From Campylobacteraceae bacterium (GTDB lineage: Bacteria > Campylobacterota > Campylobacteria > Campylobacterales > Sulfurospirillaceae), in the NCBI GenBank assembly GCA_027040375.1, contig JALUMJ010000036.1:1-7670 (forward strand): a DNA stretch of 7,670 nucleotides. Reading direction: 5' to 3'. The notes under the pieces were generated by a model that did no database searches, was not told the DNA's origin, and saw only the letters and a list, made by a program, of their open reading frames with translations. A program made the position numbers and the translations under genes. Position 1 is the stretch's first letter. Each line of letters begins with the position of its first letter. Below are positions 1 to 6,392 of the stretch, one piece after another.

Positions 1-435
1 TATCTTTTAAAAAATTATGCAAAAAAAGCAAATTTTATAGGAATGTTTCAGCAAGAGACCAATCTTGAAGATGCTAAAATCATTTATGAAAAAACTGCAA
101 AAGACAAAATAATCCCTATAGATGTTATCGTATTGGGAATGGGAAATGATGGGCATACTGCATCTCTTTTTCCAAATAATGAAAAATTTACAGAAGCTTT
201 TAGCCTTAAAAACAGAGATTTTACATTGGCTGTTAGGCAAAAAGATGTGAAATTTCATAGACTCGGTCTTACTAGAGCTGCTATATTAAATGCTAAACAT
301 ATTTTTCTTCATTTTGAAGGAGAAGAGAAATTTGGTATCTACAACATAGCGAAAGATATGGATGATTTTAACAAATATCCAGTTAGTTCCATTTTAAATC
401 AAAAAACAAAAAATATAGAGGTATATTACGCATGA
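1..435 (+). CDS. pgl: 6-phosphogluconolactonase, 3' part (5' end outside window)
   Basis: Cytoplasmic hydrolase that converts 6-phosphoglucono-1,5-lactone to 6-phosphogluconate, the step before Edd. The frame is open from the first base of the window, so the ATG at 43 is internal and the gene is cut by the window edge. 144 residues are visible, against about 220-240 for the family. The family signature GMGNDGHTASLFP is at visible residues 46-58 and includes the conserved Asp-Gly-His around the active site. The later block FHRLGLTRAAILNAKHIFL followed by GEEK, and the C-terminal PVSSIL...VYYA, are also typical of the Pgl/DevB sugar-phosphate lactonase family. The stop codon overlaps the edd start (ATGA, 432-435), which implies translational coupling. 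The role is confirmed by the next two genes. Other SIS/NagB-fold enzymes are unlikely given this signature and context. Confidence 0.93.
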   Translation, partial: YLLKNYAKKANFIGMFQQETNLEDAKIIYEKTAKDKIIPIDVIVLGMGNDGHTASLFPNNEKFTEAFSLKNRDFTLAVRQKDVKFHRLGLTRAAILNAKHIFLHFEGEEKFGIYNIAKDMDDFNKYPVSSILNQKTKNIEVYYA

Positions 436-2231
436 ACAAAGTTATTTTAGAAGTAACAAAAAACATAATCAATCGATCACAAAAAAGTAGAATTGTCTAT
501 AAAGAAAAAATCAAAAATGCAAAAATCAAATGCAAAACAAATCGAGATTGCCTGGGATGTAGCAATGTGGCTCACGCCTTGGCATCTATGGATAAAAACA
601 AAAGAAAAACGCTGGAAACCACTGATATACCAAATATCGCTATAATCACGGCATATAATGATATGCTTTCTGCTCATGAGCCATTTAAATATTTTCCTGA
701 TATTATCAAAAAAACATTGCTTAAGCATGGGGCGTCAGCACAAGTAGCAAGTGGGGTGCCTGCCATGTGTGATGGCGTAACTCAATCACAATCTGGTATG
801 GAGCTTAGCCTTTACAGTAGAGATTCCATAGCTCAATCGGCTGCTATTGGACTGTCTCATAATGTATATGATGCGGCCATATATCTAGGGGTTTGCGACA
901 AGATTGTGCCAGGTCTCTTCACAGCTGCCATGAGTTTTGGACATTTGCCAGCTATTTTTATGTCAGCTGGTCCCATGACTACTGGAATCGATAATGCATC
1001 TAAAGCAAAATTTAGACAAGAGTATGCACAAGGAAAAATAGATAAAAAAGAGTTACTAAAAGTAGAATCAGAATCTTATCATAGCAGCGGAACTTGTACT
1101 TTTTATGGAACTGCCAATTCAAATCAAATGGTTTTAGAGATGATGGGCTTACAGCTTCCAAATAGCTCTTTTGTCAATGCTTACACTCCTCTTAGAGAAG
1201 AATTAACAAAATTTGCTTGCAAGCAACTAATGAAAAATTATAAACCAATAGCACAAATCGTTGATGAAAGAAGTTTTGTAAATGCTATAGTTGGACTTAT
1301 GGCAACGGGAGGTTCAACAAATCAAACTTTACACCTTATCTCTATGGCAAGATCAGCTGGTATCATCATAAACTGGGATGACTTTGACGCGATTTCTAGC
1401 GTCACTCCTTTAATCTGCAAACTCTATCCAAACGGAAAAGCAGATGTAAATGGTTTTAGAGAAGCTGGTGGTTTAAGTGTTGTGATACATCAACTCTTAG
1501 AGCTTGGCTTAGTGCATGAAGATGTAGAAACCATAATGGGCAAGGGACTTAAAAACTATGTAGTTGAGCCTTTTTTAGAAAACGGTGTTTTAAGATATAG
1601 AGATGATGTGCTAAGCTCAAGAGACGAAGAAATCATATCAAAAGAAAATCAACCTTTTAACGACGAGGGAGGGCTTAGAGTTCTTGAGGGAAATATTGGC
1701 AGAAGCGTGATGAAAACTTCAGCATTAAAAGAGGGGCATCTTGATATCTTAGCGCCTGCGGTAGTATTTGAGTCACAAGAGGCGCTGCAAGAGGCATTTA
1801 AAAGAGGTGAATTGGAAAAAGACTTTATAGCAGTTGTAAGACATCAAGGTCCAAAAGCTAATGGTATGCCAGAGCTTCACGGCCTTATGACACCTATGGG
1901 AGTTTTACAAGACAGAGGATATAAAGTAGGAATTATCACAGACGGAAGGATGTCAGGAGCATCAGGCAAGGTTCCCTCAGCCATACACTTAACACCTGAA
2001 GCGATAGACGGCGGGGTTTTAGCAAAGATAAAAACGGGAGACATAATACACTTAGATATCATAAATAAAAAGATAACCTTACATGTAGAAGATATAGAAA
2101 AACGAAAACCAATAAAAATAGACTTAAGTCAGAACTATATAGGTGTTGGAAGAGAGCTGTTTGGAGTATTTCGCCACAATATATCAGACGCAGAACATGG
2201 GGCTAGTATATTTAATTACGAGGAAAACTGA
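432..2231 (+). CDS. edd: 6-phosphogluconate dehydratase (Entner-Doudoroff)
   Basis: Iron-sulfur dehydratase of the IlvD/Edd family that converts 6-phosphogluconate to 2-keto-3-deoxy-6-phosphogluconate. It is 599 residues long, close to E. coli Edd (603), and is collinear with it throughout by recall. Three conserved cysteines expected to hold the Fe-S cluster are C113 in AMCDGVTQ, C155 in the family signature CDKIVPG, and C222 in GTCTFYGTAN. The second family signature, TDGRMSGASGK, is at 503-513. RHQGPKANGMPELHGLM (about 470-486) is also typical. Edd rather than IlvD (dihydroxyacid dehydratase) is indicated by the N-terminal NVAHALAS and YNDMLSAHEP blocks and by the flanking pgl and eda. The start is set by the 4-base overlap with pgl. 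The N-terminal region is Lys-rich and has extra cysteines (C34, C40, C43), of which C43 appears to match a conserved Edd position. No frame disruption was seen. Confidence 0.97.
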   Translation: MNKVILEVTKNIINRSQKSRIVYKEKIKNAKIKCKTNRDCLGCSNVAHALASMDKNKRKTLETTDIPNIAIITAYNDMLSAHEPFKYFPDIIKKTLLKHGASAQVASGVPAMCDGVTQSQSGMELSLYSRDSIAQSAAIGLSHNVYDAAIYLGVCDKIVPGLFTAAMSFGHLPAIFMSAGPMTTGIDNASKAKFRQEYAQGKIDKKELLKVESESYHSSGTCTFYGTANSNQMVLEMMGLQLPNSSFVNAYTPLREELTKFACKQLMKNYKPIAQIVDERSFVNAIVGLMATGGSTNQTLHLISMARSAGIIINWDDFDAISSVTPLICKLYPNGKADVNGFREAGGLSVVIHQLLELGLVHEDVETIMGKGLKNYVVEPFLENGVLRYRDDVLSSRDEEIISKENQPFNDEGGLRVLEGNIGRSVMKTSALKEGHLDILAPAVVFESQEALQEAFKRGELEKDFIAVVRHQGPKANGMPELHGLMTPMGVLQDRGYKVGIITDGRMSGASGKVPSAIHLTPEAIDGGVLAKIKTGDIIHLDIINKKITLHVEDIEKRKPIKIDLSQNYIGVGRELFGVFRHNISDAEHGASIFNYEEN

Positions 2232-2854
2232 TGAATTCTATAGAAATTATGAAAATCTCGCCAATCATACCAGTGATTGCGATAGAAAATGTCGATGATG
2301 CTTTACCTCTAGCTTATGCCTTGATGGAAGGCGGAGTGAATATAATGGAAATTACCCTTAGGACAGATGCTGGCTTAAAAGCTATAGAAATAATCTCAAA
2401 AAAATTGCCCGATATGAGTGTGGGTGCAGGAACAGTTTGTAACAAAACTGACTTAGAAAATTCTATCAACTCTGGAGCACAATTTATCTTTAGCCCTGGG
2501 ATAAATGAAGAGTTAGTGCTTGGATGCATAAAACACGATATATCTTTGATTCCAGGAGTTTCAACTGCTAGTGAAATGATGTTTGCTAGAAATAAAAACA
2601 TAAAACAGTGCAAGTTATTTCCTGCCATCACTAGTGGAGGAATAGCTCACTTAAAAGCTGTAGCAGGACCTTTTCCTGATATGTCTTTTTGTCCCACTGG
2701 AGGCATAAACAAAGAAAATTTTAAAGATTTTTTAAATCTAAAAAATGTTCTTTGCGTAGGAGGAAGTTGGATAGTTCCGAAAGATAAAATTAAAAATAAA
2801 AATTACAAAGCCATTACTAGGCTTTGTAAAGAGGCACTTGCCCCAAATTTTTAA
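2231..2854 (+). CDS. eda: KDPG aldolase (2-keto-3-deoxy-6-phosphogluconate aldolase)
   Basis: Class I (Schiff-base) aldolase that splits KDPG into pyruvate and D-glyceraldehyde-3-phosphate, the last specific step of the Entner-Doudoroff pathway. It is 207 residues long (E. coli Eda 213) and forms a single TIM barrel. Visible catalytic features are E40 and R44 in MEITLRTDAG, the VGAGTV loop at 64-69, FSPGIN at 87-92, LIPGVSTASE, the Schiff-base lysine K128 in KLFPA, and the phosphate-binding CPTGGIN at 154-160. The start codon shares one base with the edd stop (TGATG), so it is the last gene of a coupled pgl-edd-eda unit. The final 17 or so codons also contain an inverted repeat that probably terminates the opposing ABC-F gene. 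No good terminator for eda itself was seen, and its transcript may run into the antisense of the next gene. Confidence 0.96.
   Translation: MNSIEIMKISPIIPVIAIENVDDALPLAYALMEGGVNIMEITLRTDAGLKAIEIISKKLPDMSVGAGTVCNKTDLENSINSGAQFIFSPGINEELVLGCIKHDISLIPGVSTASEMMFARNKNIKQCKLFPAITSGGIAHLKAVAGPFPDMSFCPTGGINKENFKDFLNLKNVLCVGGSWIVPKDKIKNKNYKAITRLCKEALAPNF
2784..2829 (-). terminator. Intrinsic terminator of the ABC-F gene, inside the eda 3' coding region
   Basis: A perfect 10-bp inverted repeat has arms at 2803-2812 and 2820-2829 (TTACAAAGCC / GGCTTTGTAA) and a 7-base loop. Read on the - strand, it is followed by a T-rich tail, TTTTTATTTTTAATTTT, at 2802-2786. This is the layout of a Rho-independent terminator and it starts about 28 bases past the ABC-F stop. 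On the + strand no T-run follows, so it should act only on leftward transcription. Activity is inferred from the sequence. Confidence 0.72.
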
Positions 2855-2856
2855 TC

Positions 2857-4449
2857 TTAACTTCCGATGTGTTCTTTATACTCTTCATAGTTTCCCTTAA
2901 AGTCTATAAAGCTTCCGTCTTCTTTTAGCTCTATAATTCTATTTGCAAAAGCATCTATGAGTTCTCTATCGTGTGTGGCGCAAATAGCATTGCCTCCAAA
3001 GTTATACAAACCCTCACCAAGGGCAATGATGGCTTCTAAATCTAAGTGGTTATCAGGCTCATCTAAGACCAAAAAGTTTCCTCTTTGTAACATCATTTTT
3101 GATAGCATCATTCTGTGTTTTTCACCACCACTTATGCTTTTGATGCTTTTCTTTTGTTCTTCTCCAGAAAATAGCATCCTTCCAAGACATTTTCTCACCT
3201 CATCTAAGTCTTTTTTTTCTCCAAAACCTTGTAGCCATTCGTATAAAAGTTCGTCTCCATCTATCAAATCAGTAGTATTTTGAGGAAAATAACTAGGCTC
3301 TATCGTAGCCCCCCATTTTATCTTGCCCTCATCACTTTGCAAATCTCCTATGATTATACTAAGTAGCGTTGTTTTACCTATGCCATTTGGTCCGATTAGT
3401 GCTATCTTATCACCTTTTTCGACGCGAAAACTCATATTGTCCAAAACTTTCTCATCAAAACTTTTAGAGATATTTTCTACCTCTAAGATTTCATTTCCTA
3501 TCTCTCTTTTTGCCTTAAAAACGATACTTGGATCTCTTCTAGTTGAGCTTTGTAAATCTTCAATATCTAATTTATCAAGTTTTTTCTGTCGGCTTGTTGC
3601 TTGTTTTGCTTTTGAAGCGTTTGCTGAAAATCTTCTTACAAATGCTTCTAACTCTTCTTTCTCTTTTAGTTTTTTATTTCTATCCAATTCTTGTTGTTTT
3701 TGCACCAAATTTGCAGCTATATACCAATCATTATAATTCCCACTAAACTCTCTTACTTTCTTAAAATCTAGGTCGAGTATATTTGTACAAATTGAGTTTA
3801 AAAAGTGTCTATCATGAGAGATAACAACCATAGTTCCCTCGTGTCTTTTCAACTGTCCTTCAAGCCAAGCGATAGCTTCAAGGTCAAGGTTATTTGTTGG
3901 CTCATCTAAAAACAAAACTTCTGGTTTATAGTACAAAACCTGAGCAAGCAAAATCTTAAATCTATCTCCACCTGAAAGCGAACTCATCAAATCTTCATGA
4001 GTCTCCACTGGAAAACCAAGAGCAGTAAGCGTTTTTTCGATATTTATATCTACTTCATAAGTTGGGTCTTCTTCAGCATAAATCATCTCAAGCTCGGCCA
4101 ATCTATCATTGACTTTTTCATCTTCAAAATCACCATTTATATATAAATCATCTTTTTCTTTTACAGTATCATAAAGCCGTTTGTTACCATACATAACGGC
4201 ATCTTTTAAGGTGAAATCCTCAAAGGCATACTGATTTTGACTAAGAGTTCCTACTCTAAGTCCATTTTGAACAGATATATTGCCATTAGTTGGTTGTATC
4301 TGCTTTGATAAAATCTTCATAAGCGTCGTTTTGCCAGCACCATTTGCACCAATCAAACCATATCTTTTTGCAACATCAAATTTTAAATTTATATTTTCAA
4401 AGAGCACTCTCTCACCATATCTCATCGTCAAATTATTTACTTCTACCAT
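2857..4449 (-). CDS. ABC-F family ATPase, YbiT-like (ribosome-associated)
   Basis: Soluble protein with two tandem ATP-binding cassettes and no membrane segment. ABC-F proteins of this kind bind the ribosomal E-site and modulate translation, so this is not a transporter. It is 530 residues long, the same as E. coli YbiT by recall. NBD1 has Walker A GANGAGKT at 34-41, signature LSGGD at 158-162, Walker B DEPTNNLD at 182-189 and SHDRH at 211-215. A charged helical linker (about 245-305) includes the FSANASKAKQATSR block shared with YbiT. NBD2 has Walker A GPNGIGKT at 353-360, signature SGGEK at 440-444, Walker B DEPDNHLD at 463-470 and THDRE at 492-496. NBD2 therefore departs from the usual DEPTNHLD and SHDRE. 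The ATG at 4449 has AGGA at 4461-4464 upstream and a TATAAT promoter beyond it. The gene is convergent with eda (2-base gap) and monocistronic. The subfamily assignment is fairly secure; the physiological role is not shown. Confidence 0.94.
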   Translation of the reverse strand: MVEVNNLTMRYGERVLFENINLKFDVAKRYGLIGANGAGKTTLMKILSKQIQPTNGNISVQNGLRVGTLSQNQYAFEDFTLKDAVMYGNKRLYDTVKEKDDLYINGDFEDEKVNDRLAELEMIYAEEDPTYEVDINIEKTLTALGFPVETHEDLMSSLSGGDRFKILLAQVLYYKPEVLFLDEPTNNLDLEAIAWLEGQLKRHEGTMVVISHDRHFLNSICTNILDLDFKKVREFSGNYNDWYIAANLVQKQQELDRNKKLKEKEELEAFVRRFSANASKAKQATSRQKKLDKLDIEDLQSSTRRDPSIVFKAKREIGNEILEVENISKSFDEKVLDNMSFRVEKGDKIALIGPNGIGKTTLLSIIIGDLQSDEGKIKWGATIEPSYFPQNTTDLIDGDELLYEWLQGFGEKKDLDEVRKCLGRMLFSGEEQKKSIKSISGGEKHRMMLSKMMLQRGNFLVLDEPDNHLDLEAIIALGEGLYNFGGNAICATHDRELIDAFANRIIELKEDGSFIDFKGNYEEYKEHIGS

Positions 4450-4478
4450 TTTTACACTAATCCTATAATTTTTGTGCG

Positions 4479-4487
4479 ATTATACCA
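4479..4487 (-). promoter_or_regulatory. Promoter -10 of the ABC-F gene (extended -10)
   Basis: On the - strand the sequence reads TGGTATAAT, a perfect TATAAT (4479-4484) preceded by a TG extension. It lies about 30 bases upstream of the ABC-F ATG. There is no clear -35 hexamer, which is normal for the housekeeping sigma factor of Campylobacter-type bacteria. A start site near 4472 would leave a short leader with AGGA as ribosome binding site. Confidence 0.65.
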
Positions 4488-4502
4488 TAATGAAATAATT
4501 TC

Positions 4503-4533
4503 TTTACATAATTTATAAAAAATTAGTTATAAT
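4503..4533 (+). promoter_or_regulatory. Promoter of the frameshifted reading frame at 4555
   Basis: The -10 box TATAAT is at 4528-4533. A TTTACA at 4503-4508 could be a -35 element, with a long 19-base spacer. A start site near 4540 would give a leader of about 15 bases containing AAGAAGA before the TTG at 4555. It is divergent from the ABC-F promoter, with the two -10 boxes about 45 bases apart. Confidence 0.5.
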
Positions 4534-4554
4534 AGCACCTGTTAAGAAGAAATT

Positions 4555-4994
4555 TTGATTACAAAGATAAATATCACCAAACAAGATAAGTTTTTCAAAA
4601 GAGGAGAAGAATTTTTCAGTGGCCATAAAAAGAAATTTGTCAATAAATTAACAAAAATTGCTATGAGCATCAGCTTTTTAGCTTAGATGTCTTAAACAAA
4701 AACGGCTTAAAATTCCAATACATCTTTGCTAGTTTAACACAGCACCTTATAGCTGATTTTATAGAATACAAAAAATCAAATTCTTCCAAATCTGTGATTA
4801 CCCTCATCCAATTATGTGCAAACCTGCAAAATAAACTTGTAGAAATGTTATCAAGTAAACAAGAAACAATATTTGATATCGCACCTACTCTAGAAAAAAC
4901 AAAACATAGGATGCTTACGCGATATATCTCGGCTAAAAAAAGATTAAGCTCATCGCGCACCTTAGTTCCAGATAGCCCTAGAGCTCTCAAGTGA
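4555..4994 (+). pseudogene. Unrecognised reading frame with apparent frameshift (possible pseudogene)
   Basis: I do not recognise this protein. It starts at TTG 4555, about 5 bases after a purine-rich AAGAAGA and downstream of a TATAAT box. A 43-residue frame (beginning ITKINITKQDKFFKRGEEFF) runs to a TAG at 4684-4686. From 4647 the next frame is open and continues with protein-like content (LDVLNKNGLKFQYIFASL, then VITLIQLCANLQNKLVEML and IFDIAPTLEKTKHRMLTRY) to a TGA at 4992-4994. The frames overlap around an A5 run at 4653-4657. Restoring one base there would give a single product of 146 residues, Lys-rich and mostly helical in character, with no signal peptide or membrane helix. A second break is possible, because frame +1 is open again from 4966 to a TAA at 5080-5082 (with ISSRFSASINKKGDNKGEN), just short of dapD. 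The antisense frame has no usable start signal. The stretch 4995-5088 contains nothing else convincing. It could be a decayed gene, a sequencing error or a slippage-controlled gene. Confidence 0.45.
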
Positions 4995-4995
4995 G

Positions 4996-5023
4996 AAAAA
5001 AATTAGTTCACGATTTAGTGCAA
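4996..5023 (-). terminator. Weak candidate terminator downstream of dapD
   Basis: On the - strand, TTGCAC, a 6-base loop and GTGAA form a short imperfect stem (arms 5018-5023 and 5007-5011, one bulged base). CTAA and a run of seven T (A7 at 4996-5002 on the + strand) follow. It begins about 65 bases past the dapD stop. The stem is short, so this is tentative. Confidence 0.25.
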
Positions 5024-5088
5024 GTATAAATAAAAAAGGTGACAATAAAGGTGAGAATTTAGAGGATTCAAGAACCCCCTAAAATCAT

Positions 5089-6288
5089 CTAATGTAACTC
5101 TTCATTTAAAACAACTTCTCGTTGACTTCTAAGTGCTTGAATCATACCATTTGTACTGTTTTGTCTAAAATGTATGCCGTTCATTCCTGATAACTCTAAT
5201 CCTTTGAAAAATTGTATTTCATCACTAGTTTTATATGTAAAATCTGGATTTACTTCTTTTATCTTAGCCAATTGGCTAGAGGTTACCGCAATCTTTGTGC
5301 CTTCTAGTATGGCGATTCCTGCATCTACGATACATCCATCACCAAGAGGGATTCCTGTGACAGAATTTGCTCCTAGAAGTGTGTTTTCTCCTATGCCTAC
5401 TGGGTTTCCATTTGTGCCACTTAGTACTCCAAGTATGCTTGCACCTCCGCCTACATCGCTTCCTTTTGCCACTATCGCTGATGAGCTAATTCTTCCTTCA
5501 ACCATAACAGCGCCAGTCGTTCCAGCATTGAAGTTTATATAGCTAGCTCCTGGCATAACTGTAGTTCCAGCTGCCAATTGTGCTCCCATTCTCACTTTTG
5601 AACTATCTAAAATCCTAGTGTTTTGGGCAGGGATTATATGTGAAAGATATCTTGGAAATTTATCCACACTATCTATAGTTGGGTACTCGCCAAGCAGTTT
5701 TAATTCTATCTCATTGACTCTGAGCCATTCTAACTCTATCGGCTCTCTTCCGCTCCATGCAACATTTGGCAGTACACCAAAGGCTCCATTTAGATTTAGA
5801 CTTCTAAGCCCTGCTTTCCCGCTTGAAAGCGCATAAAGCTTAAGATAGACACTCTCAACACTTTTTGGTGCATCATCTTCAAATATAAATACGATTTTAT
5901 AATCGCTTAGCTTTATATCTTCGCTTATCCATTTAAGCATATTTATAACTTGTACATTTTTATGAGCATCACCAATAGCAGAATCTAAAAATGAATAAAA
6001 TGCCTTATATGCAAATTTTACAAATTTTTTATTTATACTACTTACAAATTCACTACCACTAAAATCAACTTCAACACCACTTTTGACTAAAGCTTCTAAA
6101 AATACGGAAGCTGAACCAAAATTTTCATCCCAATTTATCACTGGAAAATTTGCTTGGAGTATCAAATCATAATTTAACTGACCTCTATCAACTTTAGCAA
6201 TCCCAAAACCAAGTGGTTTTTTATATCCTTTGGCTTCTATGCTTGAAACCAACTCTTTAAATTCTTCTACAGTTTTTATCTTTTTCAC
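5089..6288 (-). CDS. dapD: 2,3,4,5-tetrahydropyridine-2,6-dicarboxylate N-succinyltransferase (long form)
   Basis: Cytoplasmic acyltransferase of the succinylase branch of diaminopimelate/lysine synthesis. It transfers succinyl from succinyl-CoA to tetrahydrodipicolinate. It is 399 residues long and belongs to the long DapD class seen in Campylobacterota, unlike the 274-residue E. coli enzyme. The N-terminal 220 residues form an alpha/beta domain. Residues about 228-335 form the left-handed beta-helix of hexapeptide repeats: RMGAQLAAGTTVMPGA, INFNAGTTGA, MVEGRIS (262-268, E264 matching the catalytic Glu of the mycobacterial enzyme), GSDVGGGASILG, GENTLLGANS and VDAGIAILEGTKI. The start is GTG at 6286-6288, with AAAAGG about 9 bases upstream. 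Its neighbour mrp lies 104 bases upstream on the same strand, and the two may be co-transcribed. The gap contains a hairpin. Lysine and cell-wall precursor supply would make it a core gene. Confidence 0.95.
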   Translation of the reverse strand: MKKIKTVEEFKELVSSIEAKGYKKPLGFGIAKVDRGQLNYDLILQANFPVINWDENFGSASVFLEALVKSGVEVDFSGSEFVSSINKKFVKFAYKAFYSFLDSAIGDAHKNVQVINMLKWISEDIKLSDYKIVFIFEDDAPKSVESVYLKLYALSSGKAGLRSLNLNGAFGVLPNVAWSGREPIELEWLRVNEIELKLLGEYPTIDSVDKFPRYLSHIIPAQNTRILDSSKVRMGAQLAAGTTVMPGASYINFNAGTTGAVMVEGRISSSAIVAKGSDVGGGASILGVLSGTNGNPVGIGENTLLGANSVTGIPLGDGCIVDAGIAILEGTKIAVTSSQLAKIKEVNPDFTYKTSDEIQFFKGLELSGMNGIHFRQNSTNGMIQALRSQREVVLNEELH

Positions 6289-6308
6289 TACTTTTTGCCT
6301 TTTGTGTT

Positions 6309-6335
6309 TTTCTAGGAAGTATTACTCCCTAGAAA
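6309..6335 (-). promoter_or_regulatory. Hairpin in the dapD leader (mrp-dapD gap)
   Basis: Arms TTTCTAGG (6309-6316) and CCTAGAAA (6328-6335) pair perfectly over 8 bp. An inner A-C mismatch is followed by a further AGT/ACT pairing closed by a 3-base loop. On the - strand it sits a few bases upstream of the AAAAGG ribosome binding site of dapD and is not followed by a T-run, so it is not a leftward terminator. On the + strand a T-rich stretch follows, so it could instead stop rightward antisense transcripts. A leader or mRNA-processing role is inference. The rest of the 104-base gap shows only AT-rich sequence and a small 5-bp stem at 6364-6377. Confidence 0.4.
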
Positions 6336-6392
6336 TTTTAAACTCTTTTTATCTTTTTTGTATCTCTAAACTTAGAGCTAGATTTAAGAGCC

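Noticed and set aside
43..435. ATG at 43 as the true start of pgl
   Set aside because: The frame is open back to base 1 with family-like residues (LLKNYAKKANFIG), and the protein would be far too short for the family. It is a truncated gene, not a short one.
505..533. Near-tandem A-rich repeat (AAAAATC...AATGC twice) in the 5' part of edd
   Set aside because: It encodes a Lys-rich segment in a variable N-terminal region and keeps the frame. Two imperfect copies are expected in AT-rich coding DNA.
2874..2911. CTTTATA / TATAAAG inverted repeat after eda as an eda terminator
   Set aside because: The loop is about 24 bases, the stem is 7 bp of mostly A/T, and no T-run follows. It is too weak to call.
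3323..3746. Two overlapping + strand frames within the ABC-F gene
   Set aside because: They are Ser/Phe/Leu-rich shadows of a strongly conserved - strand gene, with no start signals.
4670..4990. Antisense reading frame of 106 codons on the - strand
   Set aside because: It begins at a TTG with no ribosome binding site or promoter, its sequence looks like the shadow of the + strand frame, and the + strand has a promoter, ribosome binding site and more protein-like content.
5174..5836. + strand frames opposite dapD
   Set aside because: They are Pro/Ser-rich mirror frames of the Gly/Ala-rich beta-helix coding region and have no independent support.
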